A stretch of 64,000 nt of DNA from Sporothrix humicola (lineage: Eukaryota; Ascomycota; Sordariomycetes; Ophiostomatales; Ophiostomataceae): the NCBI GenBank assembly GCA_021396245.1, contig WNYE01000097.1:89438-153437 (forward strand), written 5' to 3'. This document shows positions 14,201 through 25,314 of this stretch, piece by piece. The notes beneath the pieces were generated by a model that saw only the letters and a program-made list of their open reading frames with translations, searched no databases and was not told the origin of the DNA. Each line of letters starts with the position of its first letter. Positions within the stretch are counted from its first letter, which is position 1. Made by a program: the position numbers and the translations under genes.

Positions 14201-17200
14201 AGCCCTCCGTTTTGTAGTGAATCGAGCCCATAGGCCCAAGGGATGCCATTTTTGGACCCTTTGGCGCGGTTGAATGTCGTGGGGGATGATCTACCTTGCA
14301 CGAGACATTCGGAGCAACCTCGCATCTTTTATTTTTCAATGTTTCTCAGTAGTGGCTATGTGAGATGCGATACAAGTGCATCGATGATTATTTGGATAAC
14401 CTTTTCCCCGGGGCACTTTTAGTGTAGGGGATCATGATGATCATCTTTTTGCCCGGTTTGCTTGTTTGCTTGTACTTAAGACACAGTAGGGAAGTATTTG
14501 TATTTGTGTTCTTGTATTTTTGATGTTTTACATCCTCCCTACGTTAGTGGCGACTGGCCCTATTTTGTCTCCCTGTCTTCGCGATTTCGCGTCTACCTGG
14601 AACAGATCGTAGGTTTTAGCTTTTATTTTTGTCTTACAATCGGAGCCTGTTCCGAGTGTGCGCCCCATTATCTCTCTGTTTTTCTTGACTTTGCGAAAGA
14701 CATCGCACCACTTTCTTCGCGTTTATTACGACATACTTTTGTCAAACACGACCCCTTTTTTTGGTCTTCAAATGCGTGTACGTCCAAATATAAAGTAGAA
14801 TAAAAGTCAAGTGCCGAGCGAGCATGATGATCATTTGCATTTTACACAGTACATTCGCGCAAAAGTATTCGAAATTGCGTGCGACCATTGGAGGACTGCT
14901 ACTAACGCCGTGGGAATAACAAAAACTAGGCATAAAAGCAATAACAAGACAAGGAACAGGGAGGCCGATCTCAAACATAGCCTTGCCTGGCAGTCCGGCT
15001 TTTGTGCGGGGAACAGCATTCAACGACAAGCGTTAAATCGTTGAAAAGCCGAGAGACAGCATCGAAACGGAAACAAAACGTCAAAAACGGAGATATCACC
15101 AACTGACATTTCTTTGCTTACTGTAATAATACCCATGATAAGCATCTTTTCTTCTTTTTCATTCTTCTTACGTGAATAAGCCTGTTCTTATCCCATCTTC
15201 CCCGTGATGCCTTGTCCATGCTTCCTCCGAAGCCCAAAGTCCTCCTCCCTCCAAAACGAAACATTCTGCGCACGGTCACCCTTTTTCTGTCGCCGTTCCC
15301 TGCACCGGAAAAGCTTCAATGGACTGCGCATCATACCTGGACTGTCTCATCTTTTCAGTGGCCTCTCGCTTCATTCTACTACTCAGCAAGCTTTTTTGTG
15401 ACTGATGTTTGCAATAAAAAGGGCCGTGCAGCAGCATTTTTGTGCACGTGGGATCGTGGAATCCCAGTCTTATATCTTATTCATACGGAGACCCCGTTTA
15501 GATTGTTAAGCATAGCTATGAAGTGAAATATCTCGGAGAACAGGCCGTAAACGTTTGAGATTTGCTTGTGCATTCACATAATAGGGCCGTCTGTTTCTTG
15601 TTGCTCGCCAATTCTTCCCATTCTTTTCACTTATCCCAGATATCCCAGAGAACCGGAAGACCCAAAATCCGGGTTCACGGAGGCATAACCGTCATAATCA
15701 GATGGTGATCTATTCTTGTACAAGGAAAGAAAAGGAGATAAGAGAAGCCAATTGCATATCTATTGCAACTTTCCTGAAACGTGAAACGGTCGACAGAAGA
15801 AAAGTAGACATTATTTCAGCTCATATTGTTGTGACTGGTTTTTGCTGTGGTGAAAACACTTGCTTTCTACAAATAGCATCATGACAAAGACTGTTGTTGA
15901 AGCTGTGAAGAACGATACCGGATCTCAGTCACATATGCCTTCCTGCCCACTGCTCTTGGACCTTCATGCCATATCTTTGTCGTCCTCGACAATTTACGAA
16001 TCGAGCATGTTTCCCGCTTGTTGATATCCAATTGGGGATAAGATGGCTTTGTCAGGCGGGAGCTGAATGTGAAAAGGTGAAAAGAGGAGACGAAAAAGAA
16101 ACCAAGAAGAAGACAGCGTATTGCGTGTTCAACGGCCATCACGTTGCTGTCCAACACCAACGGCTTCTGAGGACGTTGTAGCTGCGACGACATGGTGGAA
16201 AAAAAGAAAGCAATGAGGCGTTTTTGGTGTTGTAGCTGAGATGCTTTGACATATTACAGGAGCGGGGGGAAAGCGATAATACGTCGTAGATGGCGGAGAA
16301 AGGATTTGGGAAAGGATTTGGGAAAGAGGAGAAGAAAATACGACGTCCGCATGGGGAGATGCTGTCAGACGGATCACAGCGGATTGAGGAGGAGTTACGC
16401 GGGGGACAGAAAAGGCAAACGGAAAGCAAAAAGAAAAGAAAAACACACGAATGGGTGTCCTGTCACAGCATTGCGTGCAACTGTTGTGCATGCTTTTCTA
16501 CGGAGGATGCTTTCACGGGGAGTTTTCGTGTGATTGATAGCCCCAAGATGCACTTGTGCCTGAACGAAAAAGAAAGCACAACGACACAAGATGAGGCGGG
16601 TTGTGGGTTCTGTATTTTGTGGACGTGTGTGGATGTGTGTGGATTGGATTGACTGAGTATGGCTTGGTGCTGTGATGAGTGAGGAGCTTCAACCCTCAAA
16701 TCACACCGCCGCGTGGGGGAGCAGCTTCCCAATGCAGCATGGGCTGAGTGTGATTTATGTGGCTTGTTGCTCTTCGTCACTTCATTTGTGATTCTTGAGA
16801 TTCCTGGTGTGATTGAATTGGGGTTTCGCTCGTGATTGTCCGATAATCTGTGAGAGCTGTGCAGATTGTTCCCCTTTTATTTTCGTGATTGAAGATTGGA
16901 AATCGACAATCATCAACAAAAGCAGATGGAAGACAAGGATTCTCAATCCTTATCCACGATTGAGTCAGCGACATCGGAGGTGATGAAGATACTGACCCAA
17001 ATGAATGACCAGATACATCAGGGTACGACGCAAACTACAAGATCCAGCTACCAACAACGGATCGATTGCAGTCGATTGCAGGTACCAAACAGTCGTGGAA
17101 AGTAGCCATGTGGTATCCTTCATCACAGGCTGAAAATAGGAACACGTTATTCATGCTCTCCAGAGCATGTTTTCACTGTTTATGCAGTTTCCAGGCGCAG

Positions 17201-20200
17201 CAAATGTCACATGGCTGCTGTAAACAGTCCACCGTGGAACGTCACTTTGAATTGATGCCCAAAACGCCGATGATGAATCCAAACGAAAGCTAGGGGAGTT
17301 AGGAAGCAGATACGTAGGACGACGTATTTGCGATTCACCAACACATTCATCAATGGACAAGCCAAGCACATTTCGCCTCCGGAAAAGGAAGAGAGCAGCA
17401 CCAATGCGACAGGCTTGACAGATAGGTAGAAACGAGTGAAAAGAGAGAGAGAGAGACTGAAAAGGCCTCCACAGACATGAACTGAAAGAAAGGGTTGGCG
17501 TTGGGGAACTAGGATGCGGATGCCCATAAGACAAGGATACAAAATGCCAGGATGAAGATGAAGCCAGGATAAGACCTAGGAGACCAGGATCAGGACCCCC
17601 GGTCTGCCATTTTTGCTTTTAGCGTGGAACAGAGGCGTTGAACAAGGTCAACACGGACGACGCGGAATGGCACGACACGGACGACATTTTGAGAAGCCGA
17701 GGAGGAGTGAAAGTGCTGTCAATGCAAATGGATGGCAAGAAAGAAGAAACGGAGACAAACAGGGATCACGACGGACTTGACATTAGAGGAAGACGTTGAC
17801 AGACGTTGAAGACGACGACGTTGACAAAACGGCAAGCCCGGTATTTACGCAGCGCCTCTCGTGATAATCGTTTCCCCTTCCTTTCTGTCTATCGATTTCC
17901 TTTTGATTTTTCCTTTTTGTCGTCGGCGATTGCGCACTCGGGATCCATAAACGATGGAGACTGCTTAAATTTTCCGACCGCTCACCGACGAAATGCGCGA
18001 CGTGCCATTGCAAGCAAGATTATGTGGTCGGCATTGTCTTGATGTAAATCCCATGTGAAAGGATGTGCAAGATTCTCGATGGGCCGACGATGGAGTCACA
18101 ACGAACAAAAGGGAAAAAGAAAAGCATCGTGAACATCAACGGAGAATAGAGTAGAAAGGAGAAAATTGTCCGAAGCGTCACAAGACTGGAGGCTCAAAAA
18201 GGGCAAAAAATGGCAAAATAGAGCAGAAGCAAAGGAGAAAAAGGAGGCAGAAATCAACATCTCCGTCTTTTAGTTAAACACTCGCCCGTCTCATCCGCAA
18301 CAACGGACCCGGAGCTTCCCTTTGCCCTCGAGTCTAGCCCGCACATCGTGGAAAATGTTCAAGGAAACCAACTGCCGTATTCGTTTTCAGAGCACGTTAT
18401 GAAATCATTTGCGTTTTTCGTTTTCTTGACTCCGTTGATTGTCCGTTATGGCTGTCCACAGACCTGTCTAGCCCGTTTCCCGTCGAGCCCGCCGTTCCGT
18501 ACCGTCCCAGGGCATCCTTGTCCCCTTGTCCTTGTTGACTGTCGAGTCCACCGTCCGTGGAGCCCGCCGTCTCCTCCGATCGACACTGAATCTTGCCTCT
18601 TTTCTGTGTGTCGACTTCACCAGAGCTGTTTGCCTGTTGCGACGCTGTTATTTTTCTGATTTCCCTTTGCTCAACGCCTCGCAACGCCTCTACTTCCAAA
18701 ACAGCACCGATCGGCAGTCGGTTGCCACCTGGAGCACGACCCAAGAGAAAATGGAGAGAGAGGGACAGAAAAAAAAGGAGAAAAACAACAGCTTGAAAAG
18801 CTCCGACAGCAACGCTCTTGTCCTTCTCTTTCCCAATTCACGTCTTACGATGCAGGTGAGAGTAATACGGCTGTTGCCATTTTGTCCACACCTCCTTCTT
18901 TGCTCGTCTTGGGTCTTTTGGGACAATTGGGCCTGTCTGGACCTTGACGACTGCTAGGGGACTGTCATTATGGCCACCCACAACAGGTTGTGATCGACTC
19001 GACATGGGATTGAAAGAGGCAACGATGTCGTTGTCGAGGGCTCTTGGAAGTCTCTTGGGAGCCTCTTGGGAGCCTTTTGGCGTCTTGGTCATGGACCTGT
19101 CATCCACACCAAGATGGCATGGAGACGTCGTCTTCGCCGTTTTCCACAGTGGATGCTGATGAGGACAGAAAGAGGACTCATGAATCCTGTCTCCTGTCTA
19201 TGCCTTCCTCTTTGGGATTCCGTGAAGAACAGGAGACCGGAATCAGAAATTGATGTCCTTGTTGTCCTCCCCAAAAAAGTCCAGATTGTCCCCTCAACTT
19301 CCTCCCAAGAGCCACCGAGTCGGTTCTCTGCATCCAGGACCCAGGACGAGGACACGGAGCCGGGTCATGCATGTGGAGGCAGTGGGGACGGCGAAGGGGA
19401 GAAAAGAGACGAAGAAGAAAAAAAGGCAAAAGAAAGCAGAGGCAAGAAAGACGCCAAAGGCGGACAGGACCGTACCACAGTCGCAACGTTTTCTTCTTTT
19501 GTTGATGTTTTGCGCGGGCCAAGACTTTTCATGTCCGCAGAAAGGCCATGGACGTTGTCGATGCGATGCTCGGCGATATCAATGTCCATCTTGTCCACGT
19601 TGTCAACGTTGTCAACGTCTGTTCTGTCTTCACGATGATCCGGTCTGAGCGGAACTGTCAACTGTCAAGTCAACAATCAACAAACGGCGATTTCCGCTGT
19701 CTCCTGCAGTGCTCGCACATTGAGCAGCCTTGCACAGGCATATATCTTTGTACATCTTCGAGTGGGAGTCTCAGTCGATTCTCACTCTCTTTACATTTGA
19801 CTCTGAATCTTGCTGACCGTGCAGCTTGCAGACGCAAGCGAGGTGGTTTGTGTCAAAAAAGAGTCTGCAAATCCCCTAATGCACCACACGGACGTGATCA
19901 TCAGAGAGAGGGGAGGGAGAGGATATTGAAAAGAGAGAACAACGAAATAGGGCAAAATGGCAACGGTGGTGGATGAGGATGATGATGCGGCCCATCCTTT
20001 TTTGATTTTCGTTTTTTCGCCTTGTCCCGGTTGGGAGTCTATTTGCGCTGGGACTAAAAAGTAAATCGACAGGGGTCGTGACTCTGGTGGGAAGACAGCA
20101 GGCACACCCACTGTCTGCTCCTGCAGTAGCCCGGCATAAGCCCCGGCAGTGGGCAGACAGGCAGTTGCCTTCGCGCCTTCGCTTCAGCAGCACCCCGGCA

Positions 20201-20770
20201 GCCGGCACTGTCAAAGAGTCAAGGAGGGCAGATGAATGCCAGATACGAGAAAACGAGAAAACGAGAGAAAGGGAGCGAGGACGTCAGAATGAGGCGAAGA
20301 TGGCGCGGAGGACAACGCGAAGGATTGATTTGCGGGCACAGGCTAAGTCGTCAAGAAATCCTCAAGTCAAGCAAGCCAGGCACAGACAGGCACAGGGTTT
20401 TCTGGGCCAGGCACCGCCAGAGGCACAGGCCAGTGGTCAGTGATCAATGATGGCCCGGCTATCTCGGGCACGACCGCAATTTATTTGGAGATACGGAGTC
20501 TTGCGAGTGTGAAAAATGGGGTGAGAAGCTCTCTAAAATCTGATCTGGGGCGGATAGTGGACGGGGCGTTGGAATACGGACGCCACGGGGCGGGCAGCAG
20601 CGGATAGCGGGCAACGGCCAGGCCAGTGTGGACACTCTGTAAGTAGCGGGCGGAAAACGGGCATGGATAACATAACGGCAGGCAGGCGTCTAATGATTTG
20701 ATTCCTTGTCGTCCGGCGTCTGTCCTGTCAGACGCTGCAGGGACACCTGCAAGGGACCAAAACCCGAAAG
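11208..20770. other. Gene desert, part 3 (no gene recognised)
   Basis: No recognisable gene. An AT-rich island lies at about 12430-12620. A 12-bp unit, AAAGGATTTGGG, is duplicated at 16299-16322. Further simple repeats lie at about 19040-19080 (TCTTGGGAGCC-like) and 19592-19620 (GTTGTCAAC-like). Purine-rich plus-strand blocks include about 16060-16440, 17650-17830, 18060-18260 and 19380-19480; pyrimidine-rich ones include about 12880-13030 and 18400-18640. The longest open frame (19066-19638, 190 codons) is low-complexity and resembles nothing I know. Confidence 0.55.
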
Positions 20771-20866
20771 GAGCAGAGGAGCAGAGGAGCAGAGGAGCAG
20801 AGGAGTGGAGGAGGAGAGGAGCAGACCTTGACCTGGCTTGACCTTGGGCTTGACCTTGACCTTGCA
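20771..20866 (+). repeat. Compound minisatellite (GAGCAGAG, then CTTGAC-type)
   Basis: Four near-perfect copies of GAGCAGAG start at 20771 and decay by about 20823. They are followed at 20826-20866 by CTTGACCT/CTTGGG-type units. Both halves are simple tandem repeats in non-coding DNA. Confidence 0.85.
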
Positions 20867-22217
20867 GTCTGGGAATCGAGTCCGTCGACAGTTGCCCGGC
20901 GTAGGGCTGCAACGAAAGAGAGGCGAAAGAGGCCAAAGAGAGAGATTCTGGCATATGGATTCAACTCCTCTTGCCGATCAGTTCCAAATAAAGATGGCCG
21001 AGGCGACGACGATGCCCAAAAGGAGCCGTCAGATAACGTCTGTGAGGATCGAGGAGGGCGTGAGAAGTTCAAAAGGACTGTTGGGATCATGAGGATGCCG
21101 CGATGTTGCGCTGTTGACCATCAACGTCTTTTTTGGAGTACTTTTGTCGATGCCTGTCCTTGTTCATCGCCCGTTTACCTTCCTGAAAGACATCGAGTGG
21201 CATCATAATCACAACGGCATGATCCTCGGCCGCCTGGACCTTGCAGTCGTCGTCATTCGTCATTCGATTCGCCGCGATGTTCCATTGATTCCGTATTACG
21301 ACATTCAAAAAGGACTCCCAGATAGCCTCAAGGGATGAGGATGATAGGAGATGCAAAATCAAAATCAGGACAGCCTCTTCCGCACACTACGGAGTAACAA
21401 AACTAAACTACTCAATAAGATACGTGATGCATCGAGTGCAACGCCCCCCTCTTTTGTCGTCATTGTGATCAGCATCTTGCTTTGTGGATTTTGGATTTTT
21501 GGGAGGGTTTGATCCTGTGATCCTGAGGGAGATTCTGAAAACAACTGAAAAAGGACTCAGTCTGAATTTTACGCCCAGAGCCGGCTTCTCCTTCACCTTG
21601 ACATCGTGGCCTTGAAGATGGAGTTGATGGGGCAAGAGAGGAGTTGACAAGAGTCTAACAACAGAACCGATGTGACCCTGGAAACCGATATTGTCAACAG
21701 TCGAGGCTCGAGGGTCTGGCCTCTCATGAACTTGCTTTTTCCTTGAAAGTTTTCATCTTGTCTGCCACTCATTGCCCTGTTTGGAGTCTGAACTCGAATG
21801 AAATTGCAACCTCGCTGGCCAATTCGTCTTTGAAACAAGGGTTCTGTGTCTCTTTGTGTCTCTTTCGGTGTCTTTGGTTACCATTGTGCCATTTTGTCTT
21901 TTCCTCCCTGCCTCTCCCACTTTAGCTGTCACTCTGTTTATTTCATGCCCTGCTGTTTTTACGGCCTTTTCTCTTCAAGCTCGCGGCTTGCTGTTTGCCG
22001 GTATTGTAGGCTTGTCTTGTGTTGCTTTGGGCGCTGTTTGTGTGTTCTGACAGCGATTTTGACAGGGCCCTCCCTGTTGAATGTTGAGTCGTTAACTGAC
22101 ACTCATATTAAAATGCGAATTACGGAGTACGTTAGCGTGCTGTTTGAATAAAGCCGTCGCCAATGCACCCCAAAACCCCTCTTGAAAGTCGGCCAAAATA
22201 CTGCTAAAACGCCCGCA
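20867..22217. other. Gene desert, part 4, up to the helicase relic
   Basis: No gene recognised. The full 9-mer TACGGAGTA occurs at 21388 and 22121. About 21840-21930 is a pyrimidine-rich stretch. The segment runs up to the left break of the SNF2 helicase relic near 22218, and CGCCCG lies just outside that break at 22210-22215. Confidence 0.55.
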
Positions 22218-23225
22218 CCGGCGCCACGTCGAGAAGACGATGCTGGAAGAAGTGATTCGCATGAAGTTGACACACGCTGTATGTCGTATATGGAGGAGGC
22301 CCACCATTTCGTGCCCGGTGGCAGAGTGCGGAGGTCGTCCAGCAAGGCTGTGATCTTGGACGGCAAGCGGATGTGCCCCCCATCTGCAGAGCCTGGCAGT
22401 GTGCCACTGGCCAAGCCGAACACATGGGCTCCGGAGCCTCTTCCCAGACGGCACTGCTCGTCGACAACGGACGCTACCGGGCAGGATGGCTGGTGGCCGC
22501 AGGCCATTTTCTGGGACGATGACGGCAGCTTGTTGGCACATCCGCTGCAGGTGAACTTTGAGGCAGCGCGAAAACATGGCCAGGCTGTCGCCAGCAAACA
22601 AAACTTCGGTCAGCTCGAGCGTCGACGAGCACTGCCGACAGACGACAGGCCCCCGGGTTGTGTTGCATGTTGAAGACATCGATACAAAAGGCCGTAGCGG
22701 GCCGGCAGGCGGATGGCGGTCTTGGGGCGGCGCAGGATCAGATCAGGTTGGAGGACAGCAGCATGAGGCGCTTGGTGGCCTTTTCGACGTCACCGGCCTT
22801 CCAGGGGCGCGCAATATCGGAGTCAAAGACTTTCGGATCTGTATAGGGGTGGGCACGGACAAAACAAAAGCGAGCAGCGCTGAGAGGTCGCTGAGGCGGT
22901 TCTGGATGGGCATGCCGGTGACGGCCCCGTGCGATACAGCGGCGAGAGCGCATGCGGCCGTGGCTCGGGTGGCGCTGCCGTTGCGGATGAAGTGGGCTGC
23001 GTTGTGAGTAGAGGGATTAGGAAACAAGAAGATAAAAAGATAAATAGACAATCAAGGACATACCCTCCGAGAATAATGGGGCGCCAGCGGACACAAAAGA
23101 GGACGGACGAACAGCCGCCCTTCCATTCAGCTGCAACGGTGTCGAAGCTGGTGACGACAATGTGGATGCCGTGGAGCTCGTCGATGCCCGTCAGGTTACT
23201 CTTTCGTGGTTGCGTGAATAATTTC
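22218..23225 (-). pseudogene. SNF2-family helicase relic, N-terminal/central part
   Basis: Conceptual translation in shifting frames gives, in order: an ATPase-lobe stretch ending WRPIIL (before the Walker B DEAH position); an intact-looking intron at 22997-23063; AHFIRNGS; TGMPIQNRLSDLSALLAF (motif III region); AHPYTDPKVFDSDIARPW; RLMLLSSNLI; LRRPKTAIRLPAR; a Cys-rich part resembling a zinc finger (about 22520-22665); PSKITALLDDLRTLPPGTK; a second intron (22243-22304); and IVFSTWRR. This is the layout of Rad5/Rad16/HLTF-like SNF2 ATPases. It is broken by loss of about 2 nt at the DEAH codons, by two 5-nt tandem duplications (22860-22869 and 22736-22745), and by loss of much DNA between LPAR and the finger. 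It is not expected to encode an active protein. The sequence stops resembling helicase at 22218, and the missing continuation lies at 36.2 kb. Confidence 0.85.
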
Positions 23226-23262
23226 ATTTATAAACTATGTACTCTTGTGTCCCCTTCTGTCC

Positions 23263-24549
23263 TTAAATCTCCAGGGAGGCCTTTGGCGTCCACACGGTCT
23301 GCGCCAAGTCGACCTCTACAATCTTGTCAATGGCCAGAATGTAAAGCTTGTCGCCGGCCAGCGCAAAATTGGCCAGCTCAATCTCGGGCGACTGCGTGCC
23401 CAGGATGTACTCCTTGTTAAAGAGGCCAATCACCTTGCCCGCCGTGTTCCGCACCACGATGCCCTCGTACTCGCCCGTCCACAGCCGGCCGTAATCATCG
23501 ACCTTTGTTCCGTCGGCCGCGCCGCTGCGAGCGAAGCCAAACGTCCTTTTGGAGGTGGGCACAAACCCGGAAGAAGCCGCGAGGTCGTATTGGTAGATGA
23601 CGGAGATGCCGGCACTGGCCGGGTTCGCGCCAGCACCCGTCCCGGTCTCCGTCCCGGTCTCCCCCGGATACGGCGTCTCGGTAAAGTAGATGATCTGGTT
23701 GGCGGCGTCAATGGCCACGCCATTCGGGTTCTGGTTATCGCTGCGCGTGAGCACCGGCCGGAGCGTCTGTGTCTCGAGGGTGAACCGCCAGATGGCGTCC
23801 GGCACAGAAATGTTGCGCGTTCCCGTGGCATTGGTCCACCCGTGGATGTCGAGCGTCGTGAAAAAGACGTGCGTCTCGCGGGTCGCGCGGGCATACACAA
23901 TGCTGACATCGTCCACACTGGGCAGCTCGAGGCCGAAATACGAGTTGAGGACGACCTCGTTTTCGAGTGTTTCCGGGTCGATCCGCAGGATGCCCGACGA
24001 GCCATTGTTGGACCCCGAGAGCGTCACGTACACGAACCCGTTGTGGTAGATGCCGCCATTGTAGTTGGTTGGCTGGAAGGCGGGGAGGTTGGAGGGTGGT
24101 GGAAGCGACAGTTTGGTGACATTGAACGAGGTCAAGTCCATCTTGTACACGTCGGTCGACCCCGAAATGACCGACGACGTGAACCACAGCTCGTTGCGGT
24201 CGTACACCCACGCGCCCATTTCGTACGCATTCGGGCCGTCGACGGTTGCTACCGTGCGGATGCTGGGGGAGGCGCCGAGAATGGCGTCAAACTCGGCGTC
24301 GTAGGAGATGGCGGCTACCTGTTGTGCCGATTTCAGGGCACTGTTTACAGTGTCATTGCCCGTCGTCGTGCTGTCGACAAAGTCTTTCGTGATGTTGGAC
24401 GAAAACGGTGCCTCCAGGAGGTACTGGTACGTGGCCGGCAGCAACGCAATTGGTGCCGTCGACGCCGTCGACGACGCCGAGTTTGTGCACTGGCCGGTCC
24501 AAGTGAATAACAACAGAGCCGCGGCAACAAGCTGAAGCCTGGTAGACAT
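23263..24549 (-). CDS. Secreted SMP-30/gluconolactonase-like protein
   Basis: A single exon encodes 428 residues. The N terminus is a signal peptide (hydrophobic core about residues 7-17, small residues before about 22-25). The rest looks like a six-bladed beta-propeller of the SMP-30/gluconolactonase/lactonohydrolase type. The stretches NQNPNGVAID and DGTKVDDYGRLW correspond to the Asn and Asp regions that bind the metal in this family. Several N-x-S/T sites suggest a glycosylated, secreted enzyme. Family members hydrolyse lactones; the substrate here is unknown. The start has a TATA-like AT-rich stretch about 135 bp upstream (24680-24692, minus sense). The gene ends only 38 bp from the helicase relic. 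A long open frame on the opposite strand is a shadow of this GC-rich gene. The family call is firm, the activity inferred. Confidence 0.88.
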   Translation of the reverse strand: MSTRLQLVAAALLLFTWTGQCTNSASSTASTAPIALLPATYQYLLEAPFSSNITKDFVDSTTTGNDTVNSALKSAQQVAAISYDAEFDAILGASPSIRTVATVDGPNAYEMGAWVYDRNELWFTSSVISGSTDVYKMDLTSFNVTKLSLPPPSNLPAFQPTNYNGGIYHNGFVYVTLSGSNNGSSGILRIDPETLENEVVLNSYFGLELPSVDDVSIVYARATRETHVFFTTLDIHGWTNATGTRNISVPDAIWRFTLETQTLRPVLTRSDNQNPNGVAIDAANQIIYFTETPYPGETGTETGTGAGANPASAGISVIYQYDLAASSGFVPTSKRTFGFARSGAADGTKVDDYGRLWTGEYEGIVVRNTAGKVIGLFNKEYILGTQSPEIELANFALAGDKLYILAIDKIVEVDLAQTVWTPKASLEI

Positions 24550-25214
24550 GATGAAAGATGAGAGATAAACAACCGGTATCAGGAGGGGAATCAGTGAGGG
24601 GGATCAGTGGTGGATGGGTGAGAAAAAAAAGAAAAAAAAAAGATGATGACCCGTATGTCATGAGATAACCTTCATTTGAAGCTATATTTATGCTTGTACT
24701 ACAGACTGCCCAAAATTTGCGATACCATCTGACCATGTCGTTCAAGAGCCATTTACAATTGACCGACGGTCTCTCTGGTGTAAGCGCTGCCTTACGATTG
24801 ATCACGGAGATACCGGTAACAAGGACGATGTGGAAGCATGGTTTACAGCGGTTCATTTGTTATGCTTTACGTTTTGTCTGTATTTATTCATGAAGAGCAC
24901 TTGAAAGTATCTTACATGCCGCAGTTTACGTTGCAAGTCGCCGACTCAGCATCGTCTCGGGCCATGGCTTCTTGCCCAGACCGGGGGGTCCCCGTCGTCC
25001 AGCGGGCCCACCTCCGCTTTCCCCAGTGTTTCCCCCGCACTTCAGTGCACCTACCGATGAGGGTTAAGACCCGGGCTCAAGACAAGTTCAAGGATTGTAT
25101 GTCGTACCTGATTTTTTTTTCACCAAATAATAAAAGCAAATAAATTCGAATGTTATACGGAGTAAAGAGGGCATAGACAGCCGCTGGTCAAACAAGGCTT
25201 CCATAGTACCTCCG
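24550..25214. other. Intergenic, upstream of the SMP-30-like gene
   Basis: Contains the probable promoter of the SMP-30-like gene (TATA-like ATAAATATAG in minus sense near 24683-24692) and a TACGGAGTA 9-mer at 25156. A GC-rich stretch at about 24940-25080 may be old coding DNA, but I recognise nothing in it. Confidence 0.5.
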
Positions 25215-25314
25215 CTAGTTAAACACCCGGCTCAGCTTGTACGGATTCTCCCCCCGCGGTACCGGCACCGGCACGTACCGGTTCGCGGCCTGCTCCCACA
25301 CATAACAGCACCAC
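25215..25314 (-). pseudogene. Orphan C-terminal coding fragment, family unknown
   Basis: The minus strand reads an open frame ending in a stop with coding-like residues: VALWCCYVWEQAANRYVP, then ENPYKLSRVFN and TAG. Aromatic and Cys residues plus GC-rich third positions suggest a real protein C terminus. Upstream the frame is lost. A further open stretch at about 25480-25623 (minus) could belong to the same lost gene. I cannot name the family. Confidence 0.4.

Noticed and set aside
19066..19638. 190-codon plus-strand frame in the desert
   Set aside because: Low complexity with repeats (TLSTLSTLSTS), no recognisable domain.
1..22217. RIP-mutated repeat island
   Set aside because: The region is not strongly AT-rich, and I see no transposon-like frames full of TAG/TAA stops.
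23245..24510. 421-codon open frame on the plus strand
   Set aside because: It is the exact antisense of the SMP-30-like gene, lacks an ATG start and has low-complexity composition; high GC at third positions keeps the opposite strand open.
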